Shown piece by piece: positions 32,522 through 40,857 of a stretch of DNA of 45,324 bases; position 1 is the stretch's first letter; every line of letters starts with the position of its first letter. Where the stretch lies: positions 1 through 45,324 of the forward strand of contig SVLV01000011.1 in assembly GCA_015067765.1 (NCBI GenBank). The letters are read 5' to 3'. The notes under the pieces were generated by a model. That model saw only the letters and a list, made by a program, of their open reading frames with translations, made no database searches and had not been told where the DNA came from. The DNA comes from Oscillospiraceae bacterium. Lineage in GTDB: Bacteria > Bacillota > Clostridia > Oscillospirales > Oscillospiraceae. The translations under genes and the position numbers were made by a program.

Positions 32522-34270
32522 TTACTGATTCAGCGCGTACTTCCGGGCATAGGCATCATATACATCGGCAAACTCCAGGCTGCCGCTGCGGATGTGCTCC
32601 AGATAATCGTGCAGATCCAGGCGCTCACCGGGAATCTGCAGCACGCAGCCGGCAATGTTGGAGCAGTGGTCGGCCACACGCTCCAGATTGGTCAGCAGGT
32701 CGGTCCAGATGAAGCCGGCCTCGATGCCGCACTCGCCATTCTGCAGGCGCAGGATGTGGCGGGTACGCAGCTGCTCCTTCAGGGTGTCCACCACCTGCTC
32801 CAGGGGCTCCACCTTCCGGGCGGCGTCCAGATCGTTGTCCACAAAGGCCCGCTCCGCCAGATCCACGATCTCACTCACGGCGCCGGTCAGCTGCTTCAGT
32901 TCCCACTGTGCCGCCTTGGAGAAGTGGATATCCTTATCCCGCAGCTCCTGTGCCGACTCCAATACGTTGACCGCATGGTCGGAGATGCGCTCGAAGTCGC
33001 CGATCATATGCAGCAACTCGCTGGTCTGAACATGGTCCTTCTCATTCAGGCCGCTGGAGGACAGTTTCACCAGGTAGGTACCCAGAATATCCTCATAATG
33101 GTCGGCGGCAGACTCGCCCTCCAGAATGGACTGGACACGATCCTTGTCGGTGCTCTTCAGTTCCAGCAGAGCATCCCGCAGCGCCTGAATGGAGATGGAG
33201 GCCATCTTTACGGTGACGGCGCGGCTGCGCTCCACAGCCAGAGCGGGAGTCACCAGCAGACGCTCGTCCAACTCGGAATCGATCTCCACCGTATTCTGTT
33301 CGGGGATCACCTTGTAAGCCAGTTTCTCCAGCAGAGCCGTGGACGGCAGCAGAAGGGCCGTGCACAGCAGATTGAAGATGGAGTGGGTCACGGCGATACC
33401 CAGCTGATCGATGGTCCCCTCCAGCAAGGGGATCTCCACCAGCATTGTGATCACCTGATAGACCGTCAGCCACACCACCGTACCGATGATGTTGAAGGAC
33501 AGGTGCACCACAGCGGCGCGGCGGGCATTGCGGTTGGTTCCTACGGAAGACAGCATTGCCGTCACGCAGGTACCGATATTCTGACCCATAATAATGGGGA
33601 TGGCAGCGCCGAAGGTCACCTGACCGGTGGAGGCCAGCGCCTGCAGAATACCCACAGCGGCGGAGCTGGACTGGATGATACCCGTCAGCACCGCACCGGC
33701 CAGCACACCCAGAACGGGGTTGGTAAACAGCAGCAGCATCTCACCGAACTCGGGAACCTCCCGCAGCCCAGCCACAGCGCCGGACATAGTATCCATACCG
33801 AACATCAGCACAGCAAAGCCCAGCAGGATCATGCCGGTATCCTTGCGTTTGCTGGATTTGCTCACCATATAGAACACGATACCGATCAGTGCCAACACCG
33901 GGGTAAAGGAGGTGGGCTTGAGCAGCTGCACAAAGAAGTTGGAGCTCTCAATGCCGGTCAGGCTGAAGATCCAGGCCGTCACCGTGGTGCCCACGTTGGC
34001 GCCCATGATCACATTGATGGCCTGACGCAGCGTCATCATACCGGAGTTGACGAAGCCCACCACCATAACCGTCGTCGCCGAGCTGGACTGGATCACAGCC
34101 GTCACAGCAAGGCCCGTGAGAAAACCGGCCAGCTTGCCGCTGGTCAGCCGGCCCAGCAGGGTCTTCAGACCGTCACCTGCACGCTGCTCCAGGGCATTGC
34201 CCATAAAGGTCATGCCGAACAGGAACAGGCTCAGGCCGCCAATCAGTTCCAATACATCAAACAGATCCAT
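32522..34270 (-). CDS. nptA: Na/Pi-cotransporter II-type phosphate transporter with PhoU-like C-terminus
   Basis: A 582-residue protein. The first about 310 residues contain two copies of the Na/Pi cotransporter (SLC34-like) module, recognised by the duplicated QSSSATT (QSSSAAVG in the second) motifs that bind phosphate and Na+. The C-terminal about 220 residues form a helical PhoU-like domain with two copies of the acidic DLAERAFVDND / DFERISDHAVN kind of motif that bind metals. It imports or exports phosphate with Na+. The ATG at 34270 follows CGGAGGA by 8 nt; an upstream TTG in the same frame overlaps it. A candidate Pho-box repeat lies 80 nt upstream. Confidence 0.94.
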   Translation of the reverse strand: MDLFDVLELIGGLSLFLFGMTFMGNALEQRAGDGLKTLLGRLTSGKLAGFLTGLAVTAVIQSSSATTVMVVGFVNSGMMTLRQAINVIMGANVGTTVTAWIFSLTGIESSNFFVQLLKPTSFTPVLALIGIVFYMVSKSSKRKDTGMILLGFAVLMFGMDTMSGAVAGLREVPEFGEMLLLFTNPVLGVLAGAVLTGIIQSSSAAVGILQALASTGQVTFGAAIPIIMGQNIGTCVTAMLSSVGTNRNARRAAVVHLSFNIIGTVVWLTVYQVITMLVEIPLLEGTIDQLGIAVTHSIFNLLCTALLLPSTALLEKLAYKVIPEQNTVEIDSELDERLLVTPALAVERSRAVTVKMASISIQALRDALLELKSTDKDRVQSILEGESAADHYEDILGTYLVKLSSSGLNEKDHVQTSELLHMIGDFERISDHAVNVLESAQELRDKDIHFSKAAQWELKQLTGAVSEIVDLAERAFVDNDLDAARKVEPLEQVVDTLKEQLRTRHILRLQNGECGIEAGFIWTDLLTNLERVADHCSNIAGCVLQIPGERLDLHDYLEHIRSGSLEFADVYDAYARKYALNQ

Positions 34271-34352
34271 AACAGGAATCCTCCGTTTCAACAGTTCAAA
34301 TCGAATCTATTCTAAGGATACCCCGTCTTTCTTAAATCTGAAAGCGGAAATA

Positions 34353-34369
34353 TGTTAAATCTATGTAAA
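34353..34369 (-). promoter_or_regulatory. Candidate Pho box upstream of nptA
   Basis: Two direct hexamers on the minus strand, TTTACA (34364-34369) and TTAACA (34353-34358), are spaced by 5 nt (11 bp centre to centre). This matches the TTAACA-type repeats bound by PhoP in Firmicutes. They lie 83 nt before the phosphate transporter start. Suggestive, not proven. Confidence 0.5.
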
Positions 34370-34392
34370 ATGCAGAATTTTGTCATTTCACA

Positions 34393-34423
34393 GGAAAGCC
34401 GATCGAAATCCGATCGGCTTTCC
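34393..34423 (-). terminator. Hairpin at the end of the amidohydrolase gene
   Basis: Perfect 13-bp stem GGAAAGCCGATCG / CGATCGGCTTTCC with an ATTTC-type loop shortly after the stop codon. The following sequence is only moderately T-rich, so it may be a weak terminator. Confidence 0.5.
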
Positions 34424-34433
34424 CGGTATTCTC

Positions 34434-35726
34434 TTACAGTTGCGCCAGAATCCGTTCCACGGACTCTCCTGCCTTCCGGCAGACGGCATCCGGATCCAGC
34501 GTGGTATACACCCCATCCCGATAGAGGACTTTGCCGTCCACCATGGTCAGGCACACATCACTGCCCAGCGCAGAGAACACCACATTGTTCTCCATGCTGT
34601 GACAGGGATAGAGATAAGCCTTGTGGGCCACATCCAGCACGATCAAATCGGCGCGGAATCCCTCCTTCACCAGGCCGCAGTCCTCCCGCCCCTGAGCCAG
34701 AGCACCGGCCCGGGTAGCGGCATAGAGGGCCTGTCGGGGAGTGATGGCGGTGGGATCGCCGGTCGTCCCCTTAAAAAGGGCGGCAAACAGCTTCACTTCC
34801 TCCAACAGATTCAGATTATTGTTGCTGGCCACACTGTCGGTGCCCAACGCCACGTTAATGCCGCGCTCCAGCAGCTGCGGCGCAGGGCAGAAGCCGCTGG
34901 CCAGCTTCAGGTTGCTCATGGGGTTGCAGGCCACCGTAACCCCCTTCTCCAGCAGGATGTCCATATCCTCCGGCTCCACATACACGCAGTGGGCCGCGGT
35001 AGTGGGCACATCCAAAAGCCCCAGATCCCGGAAGTACCGGGCCGGAGACTTTCCGTCGTGGCGCTGCTTGCATGCCTCATGCTCGGCGCGGGTCTCAGAC
35101 AGGTGCACATGCCCCCGCAGATCCTGTTCCTTTACCAGCTGGGCCACCTCCTCTACAATGCGGGGGGTGGAGGTATACTCGGCATGGACTGCCAAGTCCA
35201 ACAGCAGACGGCCATCGCCCGCTCCGTGGAGCCGGGGAATGGCATCCATCCACTCACCGTAGACCGGCAGATCCCGCAGATGGCTCTCGTCAAAGCAGGT
35301 GACCGGGACACCCAGATTCATCTTGATGCCCGTCTCCAGCACTGCCTTTGCGTTGGCATCGGCCATAAAATACATATCCGTGGTGGAGACCACACCGAAA
35401 CGCAGCATCTCCGCCACCGCCAGCATGGTGCCGTTGTAAATGGCCTCCTCCGTCAGCTTGGCTTCAAATGGAAAAATGCGGGTGTTGAGCCAGTCGGACA
35501 GGGAGAGGTTTTCCGCATAGCCCCGCATGAGGGTCATGGCGGAATGGCTGTGGGCATTGACAAGACCCGGCATCAGCAGCTTGCCGCTGCCGTCATAAAC
35601 CTCGCCAAAATCCCCCTCCGGAGCTTCCTGCCCCACATAGGTGATGCGGCCATTCTCTACGGCCACAAAACAGTCTCTCCGGTGGCAGAACTGCTCGTCC
35701 AGAATATCGATATGGGAAAACAGCAT
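34434..35726 (-). CDS. mtaD: Amidohydrolase, MTA/SAH deaminase-like
   Basis: A 430-residue metal-dependent amidohydrolase of the 5'-methylthioadenosine/S-adenosylhomocysteine deaminase group (MtaD; also related to other adenine-type deaminases). The Zn site is HSHS with His59 and His61, a third ligand in HAEYTS (His near 193), and Asp of LGTDSVASNNNLNLLEE (near 304-320). The segment HSAMTLMRGYAENLSLSDWL fits MtaD well. It probably deaminates methylthioadenosine or adenosylhomocysteine to the inosine forms in the methionine salvage route. The ATG at 35726 follows AAAGGAGG; the earlier frame is non-coding. Monocistronic, between two terminated units. Confidence 0.85.
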   Translation of the reverse strand: MLFSHIDILDEQFCHRRDCFVAVENGRITYVGQEAPEGDFGEVYDGSGKLLMPGLVNAHSHSAMTLMRGYAENLSLSDWLNTRIFPFEAKLTEEAIYNGTMLAVAEMLRFGVVSTTDMYFMADANAKAVLETGIKMNLGVPVTCFDESHLRDLPVYGEWMDAIPRLHGAGDGRLLLDLAVHAEYTSTPRIVEEVAQLVKEQDLRGHVHLSETRAEHEACKQRHDGKSPARYFRDLGLLDVPTTAAHCVYVEPEDMDILLEKGVTVACNPMSNLKLASGFCPAPQLLERGINVALGTDSVASNNNLNLLEEVKLFAALFKGTTGDPTAITPRQALYAATRAGALAQGREDCGLVKEGFRADLIVLDVAHKAYLYPCHSMENNVVFSALGSDVCLTMVDGKVLYRDGVYTTLDPDAVCRKAGESVERILAQL

Positions 35727-35808
35727 CCTGTGCGCCTCCTTTGTTGGTAGTAATGTGTCATTATCTGCATTATACCCTGTTTTCTCCAACAGCGGTAGTG
35801 GTTTTTCC

Positions 35809-35839
35809 AAAAAAACAGAGAGCCGTTTCCGGCTCTCTG
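35809..35839 (-). terminator. Rho-independent terminator of the GH1-GH36-GPH operon
   Basis: Stem CAGAGAGCCG / CGGCTCTCTG around GAAA on the minus strand followed by seven T, shortly after the symporter stop. Confidence 0.9.
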
Positions 35840-35851
35840 CTCTGTATGAAG

Positions 35852-37198
35852 TTACTCTCTGCTCTCCAGGTCCTTCAGCATGGAGGCATAGAACTCCTCG
35901 CTGATCTTATACTTCTTGCAGTAGATCACATAGCCCACCACAATGAAGATCAGGGGCAGCACAAACATGGCACCCTTCACAATCAGCTTGCCGGCGGCGT
36001 CGATGGCATCCACCGTACCGCCATCCACCTTGATGCCGGAGAGGATCAGGGTCACGCTCACCACACCGGTGGCCAGCGCGCCGCCGATCTTGTTGATCAG
36101 AGGCTGGATGGAGAAAGTGATGGCCTCATTCTTCTTGCCCAGCTTCCAGTAACCGTACTCCACTGTATCGGCCAGGAACATCAGCATCAGAGTCTGGATA
36201 AAGGCCTGACCCACAAAAACCAGCACCGCACCCAGAGCGATCAGCAGGATGGAGATCTCCGCAACGAAGAAGATGGCATAGCCGATAACCACCAGGGCCG
36301 TACCCAGGGTATAGAGCTGGCGGCGATTGAACTTTTTGGCCACATGGGGATAGACCGCCAGCGTACCCAGCTGGGCCACACCCACCACGGCCACCAGCAC
36401 CACATACATTCCCTCGTCGCCGAACAGGTACTTCATGTAATAGATGGCGAAGTTCACCGTGGTGCAGTAGCCCACCATGAACAGGCCCATGGACAGGGTG
36501 GTCCACATCAGCTGATCGTTGCCCAGCAGGGCGCGGAACATCTGCTTTACCGTGGTGGACTCCTGCTTTTCCGGGGCCACCCGCTTTTCATGGACACCCA
36601 GCAGCGGGAACAGCAGGCCCAGCAGATACACCGCCGCGATCACCACAGCGCAGATCAGCCACACCTGAGGGGTGTTGCCCAGTGCACTGGTGACGGGCTG
36701 CCAGGCCACCATGACGATGTACATACCGACATTGGCACAGATACGGGCGAAAGCGCCGGTCTTTTCCCGCTGCTTCTGATCGGAGGACAGCACCGGCAGC
36801 AGGGTCCAGTAGCCGATATCGTTGATGCCGTAGGTGATATCCCACAGTAAATAGGCAGCACCGAAGATAATAACGAAGGTCCAGCCCTCACCGATCCCGG
36901 CAAACAGTACCACCGAGAGCACGGCGCTGAGGACACCGCCCACCAGAATGGCGGGCTTAAACTTACCCCAGGGGGAGCGGATATTGTCGATCAGCAGACC
37001 GGTGATGGGGTCGTTGAAGGCGTCAAAAATACGCAGCACCGACAGGATCATGCTGGCGGCGGCAAAGACCCACACCGGCAGACTCAGCACATCCGAAAGG
37101 AAGAACAGCAGGGTATTGGCCTCGAAGGCATAGAACATATCTCTGCCCACCGTGCCCAGACCGAAGCACAGGCGGTTGCGTTGATCAAGGTTTTTCAT
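35852..37198 (-). CDS. GPH-family sugar:cation symporter (MelB-like)
   Basis: A 448-residue, 12-helix MFS protein of the glycoside-pentoside-hexuronide:cation symporter family. The first helices carry family-like segments (GLGTVGRDMFYAFEANTLLFFLSDV) and the cytosolic loop motif RIFDAFNDPITGLLIDN (about residues 50-66), where the Asp residues correspond to the MelB cation site. It is expected to import alpha- or beta-glycosides with Na+ or H+. The ATG overlaps the end of the GH36 gene by 14 nt and follows a GGAGGA site, so it is translationally coupled as the last gene of the operon GH1-GH36-symporter. The substrate is inferred from neighbours: melibiose/raffinose-like or cellobiose-like sugars. 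Confidence 0.9.
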   Translation of the reverse strand: MKNLDQRNRLCFGLGTVGRDMFYAFEANTLLFFLSDVLSLPVWVFAAASMILSVLRIFDAFNDPITGLLIDNIRSPWGKFKPAILVGGVLSAVLSVVLFAGIGEGWTFVIIFGAAYLLWDITYGINDIGYWTLLPVLSSDQKQREKTGAFARICANVGMYIVMVAWQPVTSALGNTPQVWLICAVVIAAVYLLGLLFPLLGVHEKRVAPEKQESTTVKQMFRALLGNDQLMWTTLSMGLFMVGYCTTVNFAIYYMKYLFGDEGMYVVLVAVVGVAQLGTLAVYPHVAKKFNRRQLYTLGTALVVIGYAIFFVAEISILLIALGAVLVFVGQAFIQTLMLMFLADTVEYGYWKLGKKNEAITFSIQPLINKIGGALATGVVSVTLILSGIKVDGGTVDAIDAAGKLIVKGAMFVLPLIFIVVGYVIYCKKYKISEEFYASMLKDLESRE

Positions 37199-39446
37199 GG
37201 GATGTCTCCTCCTCAATGATGAATAGCTCGGAACCGAAATCGGTGAGGGTACGCTGATTCTGATCGTATCCGGTGCCCCGGAAGGGCGGCAGCATGGGAA
37301 TGCCTGCCATCAGCGCCGCACCGGTGGCGGTAAGCTCCTGCGCGCCGTCCGGCAGGGTGATATGGCGGTCCGCCGTGCGCAGCACCAGTCCGTTGGGGTT
37401 CAGATCCACCGGCGCCACATGCTTCACCAACGCACCGAACTGACCGATCCGCAGTTTCTGCTGGCGGGAGGTCAGATGATACCTTTTTCCGCTCTCCAGT
37501 CCTCGCAGCTGCAGCCAGCCGTAACCGGGGGCGGCGGGCACCAGTGTACGGAATTGTCCTGCCACGGTGACGCCCTCCTTCTGTACCTGCCAGCCGTCGG
37601 GGATACGGCCAAAGCGGCCGAACTGGAAGGTCTCCCGGTACTGCTTGTAGAAGGTAATCTGCTGACGGATCTCCTGCTTTTCCAGCTCCAGCAGATGCCG
37701 CAGGTCCAGTTCATAGCCCAGACACCCGAAGAAGGACACATTGCCCCGGGTCACCAGCGGCGTATTGCGCAGGGTTTGGGCGTGGGGCGCAGCACTGACA
37801 TGGGTGCCGAAGGTGGACTGGGGATACAGCTGGGAGAGATTGCCCTGAATGGTCAGCCGCTGGATGGGATCCGTGTTGTCGGAGCACCAGATCTGCGGAC
37901 CGAAGCACAGCATACCCAAATCAAAGCGGTTGCCGCCGGAGGCACAGTTCTCCAGCAGGATGTGGGGACGGGGCGTGAAGATGCGCCGCTGCACATCGTA
38001 CAGGCCCAGAATATAGGCGTGGGCCTTGGCGCCCAGCGCCACACTGTGGCGGTTCATATCCCATTTCACATAGGTGATGCGGGCACTGTCCAGCACGGCG
38101 GAGACCTGCTCCACGATGTAGTCCCGCACCTCCGGCCGGGTCAGATCCAGCAGCAGCTGATTGCGGCTGAGGACAGGTGCAAAGTCATCCGTCAGCACCC
38201 AGTCGGGGTGGGCACGGTAGAGATCGGAATCGGGATTGACCGACTCCGGTTCCACCCACAGGCCGAAGTCCATTCCCATATCCCCGATTTTGCGGGCAAG
38301 GCCCGTCAGGCCGCCCGGCAGCTTCTTGCGGTTGACGGTGTAATCTCCCAGAGAGGATGTGTCGTCATTGCGCTTGCCGAACCAGCCGTCATCCAGCACA
38401 AACAGTTCGCAGCCAAGGCTTTTGGCCTCCCGGGCCAGACGCAGCAGCTTGCGCTGGTCAAAATCAAACATGCAGCCCTCCCAGCTGTTGTACAGCACCG
38501 GACGGGCCTTCCCCTGCCACGGAGCGGGGACGATGTGATGGTTGACAAAGTCATGCATCTGCGCCGACTGCCCGCCAAAACCTGCGGCAGAATAACACAG
38601 CACCGCCTCCGGGGTCTCCAGCTTCTCCCCCGGCTGCAGCGGCCAGTGGAAATGGTCCGGGCTGATGCCCTGCATTACCCGGGTCAGTTCCTGATGGGAC
38701 AGTTGGGCGGAGGCATAGTGGTTACCGGAATACACCAGATTGATGCCGATGACCTCACCGGCCTCCTCTGCAGCGCCGGGACGGCTCAGCAGAAAGCCCG
38801 GATTGTGGCGGTTGGAGGAAAAGCCGGTGGTACTCTCGTTGACCAGACGGGTCCGGCCCACCGGACGGGTCTCTCCGTTCATTTCGGCGATCCAACCGCC
38901 GTGGAAGGTGGTCATCTCCCAGCGGCCCGGCAGGTCCATGGAGAAGCTCATCAGTTTCCCCACAGTGACGGACTCCTCGCCGGTATTCTCCAATACCGTG
39001 CGGCGGGTCAACACACCGGGGAAAGCGGCAAAGTACAGCTTACAGCGCAGGCCCGGCTGGCTCATGGTGATCACCAGCGTCTGCTCTGCACCCAGCGCCT
39101 GAGGCAATCCCTGCTCCATGAGGGCGTCCCCCTCCAGGATCTCATGGCTCTCATAGCGCAGATCGGTGGAGCATTCCAGCTGGATGGGACTCTCCCGATA
39201 GTCGCCCCGCCCGCTGCCGCTCCAGGCCAGCGGCCATACATCCGGGCAGCTGGCGGTATCCCCCTCCTGCAGCAGCACTGCCGTGCCCCAGCCAAGACCC
39301 GGCCGGACACGGAAGGCCTCCGCATCTGCCGTGGCCACCGGCCGGCCGAAATACAGCTGCTCCAGCTGCCCGGCAGCCGTCAGCCCCAGCAGACAGGAGT
39401 AGGTCTCCCCGTGAATGGCAAATACCTGATTGACAAATTCGATCAT
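37185..39446 (-). CDS. GH36 alpha-galactosidase
   Basis: A 753-residue glycoside hydrolase of family 36. A beta-sandwich N-terminal domain is followed by the catalytic barrel (about 320-620) and a C-terminal beta domain. The nucleophile Asp463 sits in KWDMNR and the acid/base Asp523 in CSDNTDP; the LDDGWFGKRNDD segment (351-362) binds galactose and CASGGNR (501-507) is the family signature. It releases alpha-1,6-linked galactose from melibiose, raffinose and similar oligosaccharides. There is no signal peptide, so it acts in the cytosol on imported sugar. The ATG overlaps the GH1 stop by 4 nt and the gene's end overlaps the symporter start, so the three genes form one coupled operon. Confidence 0.96.
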   Translation of the reverse strand: MIEFVNQVFAIHGETYSCLLGLTAAGQLEQLYFGRPVATADAEAFRVRPGLGWGTAVLLQEGDTASCPDVWPLAWSGSGRGDYRESPIQLECSTDLRYESHEILEGDALMEQGLPQALGAEQTLVITMSQPGLRCKLYFAAFPGVLTRRTVLENTGEESVTVGKLMSFSMDLPGRWEMTTFHGGWIAEMNGETRPVGRTRLVNESTTGFSSNRHNPGFLLSRPGAAEEAGEVIGINLVYSGNHYASAQLSHQELTRVMQGISPDHFHWPLQPGEKLETPEAVLCYSAAGFGGQSAQMHDFVNHHIVPAPWQGKARPVLYNSWEGCMFDFDQRKLLRLAREAKSLGCELFVLDDGWFGKRNDDTSSLGDYTVNRKKLPGGLTGLARKIGDMGMDFGLWVEPESVNPDSDLYRAHPDWVLTDDFAPVLSRNQLLLDLTRPEVRDYIVEQVSAVLDSARITYVKWDMNRHSVALGAKAHAYILGLYDVQRRIFTPRPHILLENCASGGNRFDLGMLCFGPQIWCSDNTDPIQRLTIQGNLSQLYPQSTFGTHVSAAPHAQTLRNTPLVTRGNVSFFGCLGYELDLRHLLELEKQEIRQQITFYKQYRETFQFGRFGRIPDGWQVQKEGVTVAGQFRTLVPAAPGYGWLQLRGLESGKRYHLTSRQQKLRIGQFGALVKHVAPVDLNPNGLVLRTADRHITLPDGAQELTATGAALMAGIPMLPPFRGTGYDQNQRTLTDFGSELFIIEEETSHEKP

Positions 39447-40729
39447 CGTACCTCAAACTCCTCGTCTGCAACATACTGCTCATACAGTTCCCGGTCCACA
39501 CCGCCGCGGCGGATGATCTCCGAGAAAAACCGGCCGGACTTCTTCACGGTGCGCACCCCCGTCTGCGGGTCCACCGACACCAGTCCGAACTTGGCGGAGT
39601 TGCCTTCCACCCACTCGAAGTTGTCGCAGAAACACCAGTGGTAATACCGGGCAAAGGGCAGCTCGGAACGGCTGAGCACCTTCAGGTGCTCATAGAGATA
39701 CCGGCAGCGGAACCGATCCGTATTGTCACAGGTGCCGTTCTCTGTAACCCAGATGGGACGGGGCAGCTGACGGTACAACATCGCCGCACACTCCTCCAGA
39801 CCCTGCGGATAGATCTCCCAGCCCAGATCGTTCTTGGGACAGTTCTCCCGCACGCCGTCGCCGATGGAATCCACAGTGGAGCGGCTGTAGTAGTTCAGAC
39901 CGTGGAAATCGGAATACTCCCCCTTGGGGATATGGTCAAAGTTCCGCAGAGGAAAGGCAAACTCTCCCCGGATCATGGCCTTCAGCAGAATACCCTGAAA
40001 GAGAGCCTCCGAGAGTCCGGCACACAGCCGGTGCCAGGGATTCTTTCCGTTTTTGGGGGCAAAGACCCGCAGATGGTTGGCGGCGCCCACCATAGTATCT
40101 GTGTAGCCCATCTTCCGGCGCTTTTCGTGGATCAGCTGATAGGCCCGGATGTGGCAGGTGGCCATGTTCTCCATCACCTGCAGCGTCCTGCCCACATTCT
40201 TTTCGCCGGGAGGCCACATACCGAAACAGTAGGAGTTGGTGGCATAGACATTAGGTTCGTTGATGGTGATATAGTCGCTGACCAGATCGCCGAACCGGTC
40301 CACCGCCAGCTCTACCAGTGCCATGTAATCCTTCAGATTCTCCCGACGGGTCCAGCCGCCTTTCTTCTCAAACCACATGGGGTTGCTGAAATGGTGGATG
40401 GTCAGCAGCGGACGGATCCCCTTCTCCCGCAGCAGCAGAAGTTCCTGCCGGTACTGCGCCACAGCGGTCTCATCCACCTCCCCCTCCCGGGGACAGAGGC
40501 GGGCCCACTCAATGCCCAGGCGGTACACCTGCATGCCCATTTGGGCCAGCAGCTCCGTATCCTCCTGCCAGCGCAGCCAGTGGTCGTTGGCAGTGGCGGG
40601 ATCGGTGCCATCGGTGATGCGGCCCTGGCGATACCAATCGTTCCAGTTGCTGTTGACTTCCCCACCCTCAATCTGGGTAGCAGCGGAGGAAACACCCATC
40701 AAAAGTGCATTCGGCAGCAGAAAATCCAT
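39443..40729 (-). CDS. GH1 family beta-glucosidase/6-phospho-type glycosidase
   Basis: A 428-residue family 1 glycoside hydrolase. The acid/base is Glu158 (TINEPN) and the nucleophile Glu330 (VTENG); LGIEWARLCP and HHFSNP are typical. It is close in style to beta-glucosidases (cellobiose-like substrates) rather than clear phospho-beta-glucosidases, because no PTS gene is nearby, but the Lys/Ser phosphate-binding residues were not checked in structure. It is cytosolic (no signal peptide). The ATG at 40729 is preceded by AGGAGG at 6 nt. First gene of the GH1-GH36-GPH operon, divergent from the GH13 gene across a shared promoter region. Confidence 0.93.
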   Translation of the reverse strand: MDFLLPNALLMGVSSAATQIEGGEVNSNWNDWYRQGRITDGTDPATANDHWLRWQEDTELLAQMGMQVYRLGIEWARLCPREGEVDETAVAQYRQELLLLREKGIRPLLTIHHFSNPMWFEKKGGWTRRENLKDYMALVELAVDRFGDLVSDYITINEPNVYATNSYCFGMWPPGEKNVGRTLQVMENMATCHIRAYQLIHEKRRKMGYTDTMVGAANHLRVFAPKNGKNPWHRLCAGLSEALFQGILLKAMIRGEFAFPLRNFDHIPKGEYSDFHGLNYYSRSTVDSIGDGVRENCPKNDLGWEIYPQGLEECAAMLYRQLPRPIWVTENGTCDNTDRFRCRYLYEHLKVLSRSELPFARYYHWCFCDNFEWVEGNSAKFGLVSVDPQTGVRTVKKSGRFFSEIIRRGGVDRELYEQYVADEEFEVR

Positions 40730-40759
40730 GAAAACCCTCCTGTTTTCGTTCTTTTCTCT

Positions 40760-40788
40760 ATTGTATCCGGGAAAAACCACCCTGTCAA
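40760..40788 (-). promoter_or_regulatory. Sigma-A promoter for the GH1-GH36-GPH operon
   Basis: Minus-strand TTGACA (40783-40788) and TACAAT (40760-40765) with a 17-nt spacer, about 30 nt before the GH1 start. Confidence 0.8.
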
Positions 40789-40808
40789 CGACATTCCGGG
40801 TGACAGGG
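40780..40808. promoter_or_regulatory. Candidate shared operator between divergent glycosidase promoters
   Basis: A perfect 8-bp inverted repeat CCCTGTCA (40780-40787) and TGACAGGG (40801-40808) with a 13-nt gap. Each arm overlaps a -35 box, so a dimeric regulator bound here could control both GH1 and GH13 promoters. No local regulator gene is present in this part of the window. Confidence 0.6.
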
Positions 40809-40828
40809 CGCAGCCGACCTGTTATAAT
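40800..40828 (+). promoter_or_regulatory. Sigma-A promoter for the GH13 gene
   Basis: GTGACA (40800-40805) and TATAAT (40823-40828) with a 17-nt spacer and an extended -10 TG, about 30 nt before the GH13 start. Confidence 0.75.
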
Positions 40829-40857
40829 GGATGTATTACAATAAAGGAGTTTGCGCT

